A stretch of 64,000 nt of DNA, taken from Acanthaster planci (taxonomy: Eukaryota; Echinodermata; Asteroidea; Valvatida; Acanthasteridae). The notes beneath the pieces are model-generated. The model did not search any database, was not told the origin of the DNA, and saw only the letters and a program-made list of their open reading frames with translations. Positions within the stretch are counted from its first letter, which is position 1. Every line of letters begins with the position of its first letter. The DNA lies in the NCBI RefSeq assembly GCF_001949145.1, contig NW_019091547.1, positions 311,945 through 375,944 on the forward strand. The letters run 5' to 3'. The position numbers and the translations under genes are program-made. This document shows, piece after piece, positions 24,701-36,190 of the stretch.

Positions 24701-27700
24701 GGGTCATTTTTTTCTGAAAGAATGCCAATTTTGGTCCAGTTACTTCCTTTGCTTTGAATGCCTGAATGTACTCTTTGAGNNNNNNNNNNNNNNNNNNNNN
24801 NNNNNNNNNNNNNNNNNNNNNNNNNNNNNNNNNNNNNNNNNNNNNNNNNNNNNNNNNNNNNNNNNNNNNNNNNNNNNNNNNNNNNNNNNNNNNNNNNNNN
24901 NNNNNNNNNNNNNNNNNNNNNNNNNNNNNNNNNNNNNNNNNNNNNNNNNNNNNNNNNNNNNNNNNNNNNNNNNNNNNNNNNNNNNNNNNNNNNNNNNNNN
25001 NNNNNNNNNNNNNNNNNNNNNNNNNNNNNNNNNNNNNNNNNNNNNNNNNNNNNNNNNNNNNNNNNNNNNNNNNNNNNNNNNNNNNNNNNNNNNNNNNNNN
25101 NNNNNNNNNNNNNNNNNNNNNNNNNNNNNNNNNNNNNNNNNNNNNNNNNNNNNNNNNNNNNNNNNNNNNNNNNNNNNNNNNNNNNNNNNNNNNNNNNNNN
25201 NNNNNNNNNNNNNNNNNNNNNNNNNNNNNNNNNNNNNNNNNNNNNNNNNNNNNNNNNNNNNNNNNNNNNNNNNNNNNNNNNNNNNNNNNNNNNNNNNNNN
25301 NNNNNNNNNNNNNNNNNNNNNNNNNNNNNNNNNNNNNNNTATTACTGTCGTCCCTAGGATGTTATAGAAATGCCTATGACTTGGAGATGTGTTGGACAAA
25401 CTGGCCCCTAGCATGCATTGACCTCTGACATGTTCAGTTACCTTCAAAGTAAATCAGTTGTTTATATTCCAATTTTTTTCCTAAGTTTTTGGTTTTGTTT
25501 TCATTTACTTCTTTACAGAGCCCACGCCCCCTCCTACTCCACCACCACCCAAGGAGCCCACCCCACCCCCTAAAACCCCCACCCCACCTCCCATTCTGAA
25601 GCCCAAGAAGAAACCATCCAAGCCCAAGCGGCCCCCAAAGAAGGAGAAGTCCAAGGCGGTGAAGACAGTGAAAACACCAGTGAAACAGCCCACACCACAA
25701 CCCGAGCCACAGCCTGTCATGCTGCCACCCAAGAGCCTTACACCTCCGCCCCCACCTGGTATGTGTTGTCTAAATTATTTGATGGATTTTTGTGTCTGAG
25801 TTTCATGTTTGGATGTTTGGTCTTCGGTAGCGTTATGTTTGTCTGGTGATTTGTAAGCAGTGGTCAGAAAAAGTCTCCACGGACAGACAGGGAATGAAGG
25901 GTTGAGTCCCACTCAAATAGTTTGAAATCAGTCAGAAATGTCAAATTTTCGTCAAAGCTTCTGAATCTTACATTTTGATCCAGCTAGAATCTTTCTCAAA
26001 TACACTCCAGTCACTGCATGGGGATTTTTTTTGTACCAGATCATTTGGGTTGTCTGTACCTTTCCAAGTTCCATTAGTTTTCACAAAAAAAGTGTCTCCC
26101 TACAGCATTTCCTCCAATTTTTATTCACAAGTATGTATCCAATCTGTCTTTGTCAACTTTTCTAATGGGATTAGGGAGGAGAGACAATTGACTGCAAAGT
26201 TTCACACAGAGAAAAGAGAGATTTTATGTGAAATGCATTTCATGTCATCGGATTACATTCCATTGCATTCAGATAAATTTGTGGCATCGAACATTGTTCC
26301 ACAGAAAATGAGTGAAAAAGTTGTTGCGAGTTTCCCTTGGTTGTGGTTTATTTGAATAGTTTGAAATTAGATAGAAATAGAAGTACATGTAGGAAATAAC
26401 TCAGTTAATGAAAGAGCGGATATAAGGAAAGGGAGGGCAGTGTGGTCAAATACATTGTTTTGATATGAATTTCAAATTGTCAACATTGCCTTTCTGTTGC
26501 CATGCCGATCAGAACCGGAACCAGTCAAAATCCCGACCCCAGAGCCTCCCAAACCACCCAAGGTTATTGGTGAGTAGTGTGGGATTGCAGTGTATGCAAT
26601 GCGAGTGTGCTTTTTAGCTTTGATGCATCACAGTGTCACGATAGCTGCATATTACCAGTCAGCTGGAATTTGCCTCTGTAGAGGTTTTTCACATAAGGTA
26701 ACATGACAGGAAAAGGCATTTCAGGAAGCATACCATGTCCATGACGGGGCATGCATTTTCAAATCTGGCAGTTTATTCTATTAGCAATTTCATGTACATG
26801 TACTCTGGAATGTTGAGCGACTCTGAAGGCATGCGCACTTTTGAGTAAATTGAACACTGACTGTCAAAAATCACATGACTGAAAATCCTCTGTAAGTGTA
26901 ACTGACTCCTCAGTGCATGTCGACTGTTGGAGAATAATTCCAAGCATACGATCTTGCTTTTGCAGTGGACAGAAGCATGATGCTAACTGGGAAACTCAAG
27001 AAATGAAAAAAAAAACAAAAGCAAATACATTTGCTCAAAATAATATTGGATTCACAGGTGCTATCCAAGACATGCATTGGCTTCTCTGAGAATTATAGTC
27101 AGATTTTACACGGCAGAAATGCAAAATGCTTTGTTCGAACTTGTGATTTGCTCACAGGAATAAAGGAAAAATAAATATTTCACAGTTTGCAATTAACACT
27201 GTACAGTCTAGCAGTCATTGCAAAAAAAAGTGCTACCAAAACCAAAAAGTGCCCAGCCTAATTCCCCTTGTTCCGCCTGAAACTTGCCCCAGCTATGCAT
27301 AGGTTTGTAAAGTGATCAAGGGAATAAATCCAGTGTAATATGATAAAGTAGTAATGGGTTAAAGCTATGGTGCAGTCGACATCCATAATGGAGCATCTAA
27401 CTATGACATCAAGCATCCTCCTCTGCAATCAAGTAAAAGCAAGCTTTCCCTCCTCCATGTTCAGCAGGGTTGACAGGAAAATCTGCCATCATTTATACCT
27501 TAACCAGGCTGTGTCAGGATGTGAAATTGTCAACATACCCTCGCTAATCCATGCAGCATTACTAACAGCTTTGAATGCTTTTAAGCTCAAGTGAAGAAAT
27601 CCACTATCCCTTGGAAACACAAGAATATGTACATGTGCACACCGCAGAAAAACAAAATCCAAGGCAGTATTATCACGCTTCTTTAATTGAACTCTTGCAT

Positions 27701-30700
27701 GCTAGCTAAGAACATTTGCGGAATCCTCCAAGATTGCAGGAATTCTTGTCACGTTGGACTTAGCTGAACTGTAATTTTGTAATGGCTGGGCTCTACATGT
27801 ACATGTTCACATACCCTCTGGGAATTTTTGAAGGACCAAGGAGGGTTGTGGGTTTAACACGCAAACCCTGTAACTTGACAGGCTTGGAGAAGGCCGAGTA
27901 ACCCTTCACTTGCAGTAGCTCTTCTCCAGAATTGCTTTTGCCTAAACAATTCTGTCATAACTAGGGTAAAAATTTCCGAGGGGGCACCTGTACATTTCAA
28001 CATTTGAAATGGGGGAGGGGGAGGAGCACCTGTGGGCAAGTATTTCTGTAAGGGGGGGTATGTGCCTCCCCATGCCCAACATAGATATGCTACTGGTCAA
28101 CATAAACCTTCACATGAATTTGGCTTAGAAAACAAACCTGATGTGCTGATAGCCTCCTGGATATTGTTGCCAGGGTTTACAGCCGTTTGGTATTTTCACT
28201 TGTGAGAATGGTCCAAATTGTTCTTTTTGCCTTAACAGAGTTTGCCTTTGCTTTGCAGTGATAATATGACACTGTTGTATTGTGAAGGGAAGTTTTAGGT
28301 CTGCGAACAATGAATTCAGATTAGAAATAATGTGTCCAAAGTATGCTGTGTCATTGTATCAGACACCCCCAGAATGCAAGAATATCATTTTGTGTGGAGA
28401 GGCTGGGTTAGAAATTAAACCTAGAGCAAGGTTTGAATTGTGGATGAGCAATTCGGGAGAGCTACTTAACTCTTTCAGTATCAGGGATTTAAGTATTTTC
28501 CTCCCTGGGTGCTCATAACATACCCAAGTTCAGGCCAGAAATTAGGGCTTTAACTTGTAGCCATGACTTGGAATCAACTGATATTTCTTTGGATGAACAA
28601 TACCCTATGTGCCCCCAAAAAGCCATCCTTGAGAGTTTTGACATCAAGATCATCCATAACTGATAAAATGTCTCTTTCAGAGGGAGTGGCTTTCAAACTT
28701 TATTTATTGAAGGGAAACTTGACTATTGACATGGAAAAGGTAATTATCCTCGTGGCCCATGCATGTTGCCCCTGCAAGGCAAAAAAGTCAACCCTTATTT
28801 TTATTTGCACTTTTTTCCAGAGTTGCCTCCTTTGCCCACTGTCGTTGATCCTGAACCAGAAGGTAAACAGCCAGTTTTGTGATTATCGCCAACTTTCCAG
28901 GCATTTTTCTTCGAAATTTTCTCAAATGATTAAAAAGAGTGGATTTCTTATTGTTTCTCTTTTTATTAAATCTATCATCAATACCATAAAAGGAAAATTA
29001 ATAAGAACTGATAGTCACTTCACGAAGTGACATATTTGGCAAACCACAGTCTGATATCACATACAGGAAGTGTGCTTTAGTATGTGCCAGAACTACCCTG
29101 TGCATTACTTCCTGTATGAATGACAATACATGTAGGTAAATAAGTTTATAGTTAAATTCTCACAAAACCATAAGTCATCCAGTCTCAAGCCAAGTCATAA
29201 GCTATCATATTCAAACAAATTGAGGAAAAGTCAATCCTTTGTCACTGTTCATCCCTTGTTCCTTGTGACCTGACTTCCTGATTAAAGTTGAGACTGACTC
29301 ATGGTGGACTCATGTCTGTTTACTCAAATGATCAATATGTCTGAGATAACTTTGATGTATCTGTTTCAGTTGAATCTGAAATAAGTGAAGTCGTGCCCTC
29401 CAGCTCTCCAGAGCCTGAGGAGTCAGATCCCAACCCTTCAGTTGCCTCTCTAGCCTCCAGCCCCCCGCCTAGCACCCCAGCTCCCCCTCCCCTCCCCAGC
29501 TCACCCGCTGAGAGAGACATGTCCTTGGCCCAGGAGCTGGAGCGACAGCGGCTGGCCGAGGAGAGGCACCGCAAGGCCATGATGATGTATGAGATGCTTA
29601 GGTCCAAACAGCCCATACCAGCGGCTAGGATGGAGGAGGGCGAAAGCATCAAAGAATGTAAGACTGGAGTTTCTCCACAGATGTTGTCTATCACATTGAA
29701 CAGCCTTAATCTCCCACAGGGTGCTCCAGTGAGCGAGACATCACATACAATGTTTAAAAACCAGCCCTTGTGGCCAACTAAAGGAAGAAACCTCATTGTA
29801 TACTTGCTAATCATAATTACTCCTTAGGATTTGCAACTGCTTGTGCCTAATTAACATGTGACATTGGGTGTCTTTTCTTGTAGATGGATGGCTGGCACAA
29901 TTCTGCATCCTCAAACCGGAGAAGTTGAAGATGTACAGCATGGCCTTTGAAACTGTGAGTGCAACTGCAAAGTTAAGAACGGAAAAGCAAGAAGAGTTTT
30001 TCCACTGCTGGGGCTGTATGGCCCCACCCTAATAGCTCATTCAGGGTTAAGGATGTGGGTAAGCTGCAGTATGTGCAAGCATGTTACTACTTCAGTGATA
30101 ATGGCCTCTTGTGTACCTCTCTGTGCTGGAAGATATGTAAACCTGCATTGATTTTCTGTAACAGGTTACCATCTGTAGGCGGTTAAAGTCTGTAAATTAC
30201 CATGTTTCAGAAGATTTCACTTAAAAATACAATCTCATTTGACTGTGTGACTGCTGTTTTCTAGGTCGACGAGAATCATAAGGGCTGGTTGTCCTGTTTT
30301 GATACACTGATTGCTCTGAAAGGAATCACTGGTACCCAGAACCTTACAGAGAAAGAGGAAGAGTACATCTGCCGGGTAAAGCATATTAGTGCATTTTTAG
30401 GGAAGTGCATTTTTAGTCTGTATGCCTGAATTTTATAAATGGGGTTGCATATGTCACAGATTCCAAGAAAAAAAAATTGTAAAAACTTTGCATCTTAACT
30501 TACTGACCCAAACAATTTCTTTCATTGTATGTTTTCATTGCAGTTGTCTGTGTATTTAAGTAAGCATCAATGTGGCTGTTGCAAAGTGCATCAAATTAAC
30601 CTGCCCAGAAGAGCATGTTTCTTCAGCCTGTCCTCACAGAATGACCAATTATGTATAAACATATTGTGCAATTTGAGTCACCTTCTGTCTGGTGGATCGC

Positions 30701-32684
30701 AAATACAGGAGTGTGAGGCAGGCAGGTTTACTGCAATCAAACTTTCTTTTTGTAAGTCAATTTGTTCTGAATGGTTACCTTCTTTCTTTCTCCATTCCTC
30801 AGATTCTGGAGATTGCTGATTACAACATCATGGAGGGGTCTGACTTCCGTATATTCTCGGTGATGGCAGGCTTGTCACAAAAGATTGCTTCCGTTGAGTA
30901 AGTCACCATGTTCGCTCCCCATTTGTCTTCTCTAAGATATTTGGTTTCTCATAGATTCTAGGTACAGGTGTCTGTAGAATTACCTAAAATACAAATTTAC
31001 AAGTGTATTACTTATAATATAAATGAAGAAACTGTTGTATGAAGAAATCAAGAGAAATGTTAGAAAATTTCCACAACTTTGATTAATTCAACATTCTACA
31101 AATTATCAGTTACTCCTTTACACCATGGTAGGACTGTGTGCTTAGAACTTGGTACTTGTAAAATTAACTGGAAACACAGCCAATGATTTTAATTTCTTGG
31201 CTCCATTCCTTGAAACTGACCTGTTTGTTCCAATCCATCATCTCTTCAAATAAAAGTCATCAACAATCAGATGCCTGATTGTTGACTCGCAGTTTGGTCA
31301 TTTTTTCGTTTTAACAAATGTGATTCATTCAGCAATCTTCTTTCATCTACTCCAGTGTCATTGCCATTCACAAGCAAATTATATGGTTCTTTTACTCTGT
31401 TTGAAAAGAAACAGCACTTTTTTTTGTCTATTAAATATCTTCCTTGAAAACCAGCCAGCCCAAAATTGTAATCTCTGAAGTGGGTTACTGACAACCCAAC
31501 CACTGTGATTTTTTCAGTACCATGTTCTAAAAGTGCCCCTAAACACACTGCCCTACACTATGTCACTAATTCCCCATGTGGCTAAATTACTTGCTTTTAC
31601 ATGAATGTTTTCAACTTTTAGTGTTTTTTGGTAGCAGTATTGCTATCATTGGAATGAAATCTTAATCGGCATCGAGCTCTGACTTCCCTCAAGTGTGTGG
31701 AAAGTTATTTTGAAATTCGGGTTGTGTGTTTTCCTGTTCTATTTTGCAGTTCATGGGTTCGAAACCTGATCCAGAAATTTGATCTTCAGATGTTGGACTG
31801 GAAAATGTATCGTGGCAAGGTAAAAAATACTGGGAAGGGAACAAGTAGGCTAAAACTAAAGTAATAAGATAAAACAAACTAAAGTAATAAGATACTGTTA
31901 CAAGGGTTTAAATTTCTGTATTCCACACAGCTTTATTTGTACACACTGTTGGCTTAAATTGCCCCTGACTAAAATATGCATACTGAGTGGCTGTCACAGC
32001 ATAAATCCTCAAGGATTCCACCTTAAAAAGAAACAGAGTAAGACTGCAAAATTCTTACATCTGTCAATGCTGACATAGCTGCAAGGCTGAAGCTTCTGCT
32101 GATTGAATGATGACATCACTGTTTTGGTCATGAAATGTGAAATTGACCTCAGTGGAATTTACCCACAAAGGCCCTTAACCGGTTTGCACTGAAGGCCATG
32201 AAATCACACTCAGGCAGTCTACATGTATATTCATAAGGACAGCTGATAGGTTGAAGCATCGACTTACCAATCCATGTGTTCAGGCTTCACTGCACTCACT
32301 CTTTTGATCACTGCTGAATCAACAACTGGATAGATGACACTGGAATATATTTATTGCAGTGTCCCTTTAGCCTTCAAACCCTCTGACTTGGAATTTGGTG
32401 TTGCATTGCAGGTGCAGTTTACATGTAGCTTGTCTACTCACTTTTTTCCGCAGGAACTGTTTGAGTGGTGTATTGACGAGTCGTCCAGTCGTCTCTCGGT
32501 CCCCCGACTCCTGATTGAATTGCGTGCGGGCGGGGTCAGTGACGAACACCTGGACGAAGTCCGGGACAAATTCGGGGAGGATGGGATGCTAGACTTGCTC
32601 GATTTCCTGACGTACTTGCCCTTGTTCATCATGACACATGAGTCAGTGGTCTGTAACCCCCTAAGTGATGTGAGAGACAAGTGA
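9798..32684 (+). CDS. Unrecognised proline-rich protein with degenerate EF-hand pair (about 940 aa, 19 exons)
   Basis: I joined these segments by GT-AG sites, phase and open frame: 9798-10037, 11837-12145, 17258-17329, 18213-18393, 19024-19218, 19508-19558, 20355-20411, 21827-21859, 23253-23525, 24066-24272, 25519-25758, 26513-26569, 28821-28862, 29370-29657, 29884-29954, 30265-30375, 30803-30897, 31750-31819, 32454-32684. All junctions keep one frame to the stop, giving 2823 bases. The N-terminus (MMTEFPTLCVLHYD) is followed by Arg/Ser-rich sequence, the centre is Pro/Lys/Ser-rich and probably disordered, and the C-terminus is globular. No signal peptide or membrane segment is seen, so it is probably intracellular. 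I do not recognise the family. Exons 8 (21827-21859) and 13 are the smallest and least certain. The 560-base gap at 24780-25339 could hide another exon. Starts or exons I missed are possible. Confidence 0.75.
10266..10553. repeat. Pair of inverted, self-palindromic CTGCCTCTCT repeats
   Basis: TTCTGCCTCTCTGCTCAGAGGCGG at 10266 and TCTGCCTCTCTGAGCAGAGAGGCAGA at 10528-10553 are each near-palindromes and are also inverted copies of each other. The segment lies in intron 1 of the EF-hand-like gene and may be a small foldback element. A run of nine or more C at 10497-10506 lies inside it. Confidence 0.6.
10841..10980. mobile_element. MITE-like foldback element, copy 1 (140 bases)
   Basis: The ends are long inverted repeats: GGCCTGTTTGTTTCACACAG at the left pairs with CTGTGTGAAACACAGGCC at the right, and pairing extends inward through the GATC and CAGTGATC motifs to about 40 bases per arm. 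It has no coding capacity. It is in intron 1, about 860 bases before exon 2. A related copy lies at 12439-12576. Confidence 0.75.
11837..12145 (+). other. Exon 2 of the EF-hand-like gene; two frames open
   Basis: The chosen frame (phase 0 in and out) ends in LLQDPKWNEYLNAWVSGAQ and splices in frame to 17258. A second plus frame is open from the acceptor to a stop near 12074 and also looks protein-like (PKVPAFKPRGM). Only the first frame fits both neighbours. The exon is GC-rich compared with its introns and is bracketed by two related inverted-repeat elements. Confidence 0.65.
12439..12576. mobile_element. MITE-like foldback element, copy 2 (138 bases)
   Basis: GAGCGTGTTTGTTTCGCAAA at the left and TGTGAAACAAACAGGCTC at the right are inverted copies with a few mismatches, and the core shares GATCTGGATC and CACTGATC motifs with copy 1. 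It lies in intron 2, about 290 bases after exon 2. Similarity in ends and size places both copies in one family. Confidence 0.75.
12577..17257. other. Intron 2 of the EF-hand-like gene; no exon recognised
   Basis: Holds many ACATGTACATGT palindromes (13548-13565 and 16069-16084, for example) and the GGTCTC-type repeat at 14247-14412. I saw no extra exon with sound splice sites and open frame, though a small one could be missed in 4.7 kb. Confidence 0.5.
14247..14412. repeat. Degenerate GGTCTY simple repeat
   Basis: Hexamers GGTCTC, GGTCTT and AGTCTC recur along the plus strand, sometimes back to back (GGTCTCGGTCTCGGTC near 14386). The plus frame reads as Ser/Val-rich sequence, which is a repeat artefact and not a gene. 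Confidence 0.65.
24780..25339. other. Assembly gap (560 N)
   Basis: A run of N in the intron between the exons ending at 24272 and starting at 25519. Both flanking exons are phase 1, so a symmetric exon could be hidden here without upsetting the frame. Confidence 0.99.
29014..29118. repeat. Two adjacent intronic hairpins
   Basis: GTCACTTCACGAAGTGAC at 29014-29031 is an almost perfect palindrome. CATACAGGAAGT (29060-29071) and ACTTCCTGTATG (29107-29118) form a perfect 12-base stem around a 35-base loop. Both are in intron 13 of the EF-hand-like gene. They may be a decayed foldback element. Confidence 0.55.
29884..32684 (+). other. C-terminal globular region with two EF-hand-like motifs
   Basis: Exons 15-19 (29884-29954, 30265-30375, 30803-30897, 31750-31819, 32454-32684) encode about the last 190 residues. 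The segment FETVDENHKGWLSCFD fits an EF-hand loop with D, N, G, L, S and D at positions 1, 3, 6, 8, 9 and 12; position 5 is Lys, so calcium binding may be weak. A second helix-loop-helix (IADYNIMEGSDFRIF) lacks the central Gly. The end (LLDFLTYLPLFIMTHESV) is helical. Phases at the junctions are 0, 0, 2 and 0. The EF-hand assignment is from motif spacing, not a search. Confidence 0.65.
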
Positions 32685-34859
32685 TGCAACCCGTGTTGCT
32701 TAGGTACTCAGACTGCTTTTCACAAAATACAGTCGATTGCAATTGCCAGACTTTACTCCCCAAACAAGTTGTGTTGTAAAGTCCAGCACTGTGGATTTAT
32801 CCCATTTTAGACAAGGTCATGACTGCTTGACCAGATTACGTCTTTGTGGATGTTAAAGTGGGGAAAAACAGGTTTGTGGGAGCTGCCATTTTTTTGACTT
32901 CGTACAGGAAAAGTGGTGCTACAAGTGTGACTATTAACTGGATTCCCATTACCAAGGAAACACTTAATGCACTCACTGACCGGCACAAATGAGATATGCA
33001 GAGCTCTGATTTTCCTCAGAATGCACGCAAAGTGTCTATCCTCATCAAAAAGAGGATGTGTGCATGGCATCCACAGGGTAGAGGAGGCCAGGTTTTATCT
33101 GACCTCTGGCAACTCCATGAATACAGTCATTGTAATATTGATGATTTAACCAAAAAACAGGGCTTTTTCCATAAAACAAACTGCATTCCATTTCAGTGAC
33201 ACACCACTGTTACGCAAAGCAAACTTTTTTCTCTTTTATGTGCATGTTTTTTTGATGCTTGCTTTTAAACTAAAGGAGAAGAAATTTTCACTTGTCAGCC
33301 TTGTCCATATCTCTATGGAAATGCTGCTCTTGCTTCCACAGTTTCAAATAAGAAGTTCCTGTAATCTGCAAAATGCCTTATTTCTTTACTCGGGAAATGA
33401 TGGAACAGTTAAAAGCTGGTTGCCACTGATGTCCCTGCGTAACATATGTGCGTTAATAAGTGCATGCACACTCTGTGTCAGCTCCAAAGGGAAGCTGTTA
33501 CTTCTTTATAATGAAACACTCACCATGCCCTTAAAAAGGAGTGATCGGTAGTGAAATTACTAGCCAGGAGAAAAGACTTTCTGGAAACATTGTTTCATGT
33601 CACTTTTTCACACAAGCATGCATATAGTGCAAGAAAAAATGTAAATTGTTGATACCATATTGCTTTTTATGATTGTATATAGTACATTAAAAGATATGTA
33701 AATGCTGGTATGCTGTATTATATCACTTTTATATCCAAAACATGTCTATTCAGATGAGTATTGGAAAGAGTGTGAAATTCTGTGAATTGGATTTGCTATG
33801 TCACGAAAGGGAGCTTCTTTTCAGTATTGAAGGATACTGAATAACAGGCATTCTTTTGCACAAAATCAAAATCCGAACACCACTTGAAATGTGTTAATTG
33901 GTTAAAAATTTCCATCAGTCAGTAAACAAAAGAAAATTATTACATATCACAGTAGCTCTATTAAGTGCATTCAACATTTGATAAATCAGTTCTGTTGAGC
34001 GATTTTGCTAGCCTTAAAATCAGAGACTTTTCCATGAGAAACTCGAATTATGCAGGGACCATCTGAAGGGAGTTTGACCAGACTTTCAGAATTAATATTT
34101 TGAATAAAATATTTCTGAAACTTTGGGGCCTTTTCTGTCAAAAAATTTACTTATGCATAGGATATCTGAAGGGATTTTGACCACACGTTGAAATAAATGT
34201 TTGAATCAAACGATTTTTGTAGCTTGTTTTAAAACACCTCAGTTTCTTGGTTCAGAGTGCCTAATTATAGTGCATGTACATATTTCAGTAAGGTTTCTTG
34301 TGAATTTACACAAATGGACTCAAAATCAACAAGTCTCTCAAAACCGTTGAGACAAGTCGTCTGTTGAGACAAGTTGTCCGCTCATCCTGCAACACTGCAC
34401 TATGCCTAAAAAATCACGTGGTAGATAGACATGCCTAATTTTTGAGGTATAAAAATGGCGGTCACAGCAAGTCGATCTGGCATCCATGCTGACCTAGTAC
34501 TAGCCACGTAGTCCGGATGGGGATCCTCGTTTTGGATCGCTTGAAATAATAATCTACCTCATTTGTGTTGTTCTTTAGTTCTGGTTCTGTATTCTCAGAC
34601 AAGTTCTGTTTAAAAGGTGAAATGCAAGCTCCTTGTTGTACAAAACTTTTGGCCAGATTTGCGAATGACATTTTTGAACGGTTTGTCAAAAGTCACAGAG
34701 GCGAAAGAAAAATATTTACAGGGCGATATGTCACTCACAACGTGCGATCCCAAATACTTTTTTCATACTGAAGCTTTTTCATTTAATGCCTGTTTGATCA
34801 AAATGACTTTGAAAGTTTCCTTTTCTCATTAAAACTAGCCGAAATCTTTATGTATACTT
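32685..34859. other. 3' flank of the EF-hand-like gene
   Basis: Probably begins with the 3' UTR. Candidate poly(A) signals are ATTAAA near 33686 and AATAAA near 34103. No protein-like frame was seen. The real transcript end cannot be placed from sequence. Confidence 0.4.
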
Positions 34860-34989
34860 TTCCTATGGATCGCGCATTCAGTGCACGCAATATACGGTTA
34901 GGTGGTTTTCGGCAAGCTCTCCTGGACCATGGCCTAGACCAAGCCTTTTCTCCAAAGTCCTACCGTCTCAGAGTAAGTTACCTGACCCC

Positions 34990-36190
34990 CGCTTGCTGTT
35001 AGGTTTCCTAACACCTTGACAGCATCGCCCTGCAGGCTCACCGCCGAGAATTCTCAAGCTTGACACCACAATCCAGAAAGGTGCTATCCTGTCACTAGTT
35101 GACCTGCCTCACTGGGCGCATGGGGCTTATGGTTTTCCAACGTTGCAGGTCAGACACCTGGCAATACTAAAGCACCAGAGAAAAAGAGCAACAATACCAG
35201 ACTTGCTTTCGTGGATCGGCTTGACTGATCTGGCAGAACCTCCAGGGCACCCGTGACGTTCGGAAAACCGCTATCACGAATAAAAAAATGAAGATGCTCC
35301 GGGTCTTAAAGCCATAGGATCTGATAGTCTGCTCTAAAATCTAGCTGAGATCACAGAAGCCGCATCACTCCCAACCAACTGGAAAACCTCAAATAGACAG
35401 CAGCAAGACAGAACACTAGTGTCTCATCCTTGAGGAGATTCTGCTCAGCAGCAATAGCTGATGTCTTATCCACACTGCATCACGGAGGGATACGATTTAC
35501 AACATGGCCAAGTCAAGAAAAAGTAATGACTGGTTGGAGACCAGTTACATGTATAAAGAAATGATCTCGCTCAGAAGAATTGCAGCGTGTTGCCCCTCTG
35601 GAACTTGTTCACAGAGTCAGAGCACACTGACTCGGTCCTGGCAGATTAAAAATCATTGGCGGGGGGGGGTTACCCAGAGTCACAGTGTGGGTTCCGCACC
35701 CATCATGAGATCAACCGGCCATCGGTACGCTCTTCTCTCCAAGACGACCGGACAAGAAATGCAGGGAGCTGAGGAACCATTTAATCTCGCCTTCATCAAC
35801 CTCACCAAGACTTGGTCAGCAGATCTGACTCTTTCAGCTGTTCCACAAGATACGATGTCCACCGCGGCTAGTCGGCAGTTGTCAAGCCCTTCCACGAGGA
35901 TATGAGGAATATATCCAACTCAATAGCCCAACCTTAGATGCCTTCAGCATCAAAAGCAGTGTCAAATAGGACTAAGTGTTCCTGCGTCACTTTTTAGAGA
36001 TCTTTTTTGCCATGTTATCGAAATACGCCATAGTGTCTTCACTTAGGGTAAGGTTACCTGCACACAATGAGGGAAAACGTTCAACTTTGCAAGACTCGAA
36101 ACAAATTCAAAGAAAAGAGAAGCTCTCTTCATTGACATGCAATACGCGGTTGACGCTGGCCACACTCCGCAAGAGTATCGGATAATATCA
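34990..36190 (+). mobile_element. Decayed LINE (non-LTR retrotransposon) fragment, plus strand
   Basis: Several frames together show RT features of a non-LTR element: a SQCGFR-type motif near 35680, a block like AFINLTKTW near 35790, a PFHEDM-type motif near 35890, and a degraded catalytic box reading YAVD instead of YADD near 36139. Many stops and frame changes show it is old. The upstream edge is uncertain; weaker similarity may begin near 34860. Confidence 0.65.

Larger units (their letters stand above)
18213..29657 (+). other. Central proline/lysine-rich cassette exons, all phase 1-1 after the first
   Basis: Exons 5 to 14 each begin and end in phase 1 (lengths 195, 51, 57, 33, 273, 207, 240, 57, 42 and 288, all multiples of three). 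The segment at 25519-25758 is the most extreme, with PTPPPPKEPTPPPKTPTPPP followed by Lys-rich KPKKKPSKPKRPPKKEKSK. The exon at 23253-23525 has an acidic run (DLDDSDDSDTEG). The exon at 29370-29657 goes from Ser/Pro-rich sequence into a charged helix (LAQELERQRLAEERHRKAM) likely to form a coiled coil. Any exon or group could be skipped without a frameshift. Confidence 0.7.

Noticed and set aside
24519-25447. Long frames crossing 24.5-25.4 kb
   Set aside because: They are open only because they pass through the N gap.
25434-25732. Glycine/tryptophan-rich minus-strand frames
   Set aside because: They are the antisense of the proline-rich exon 25519-25758.
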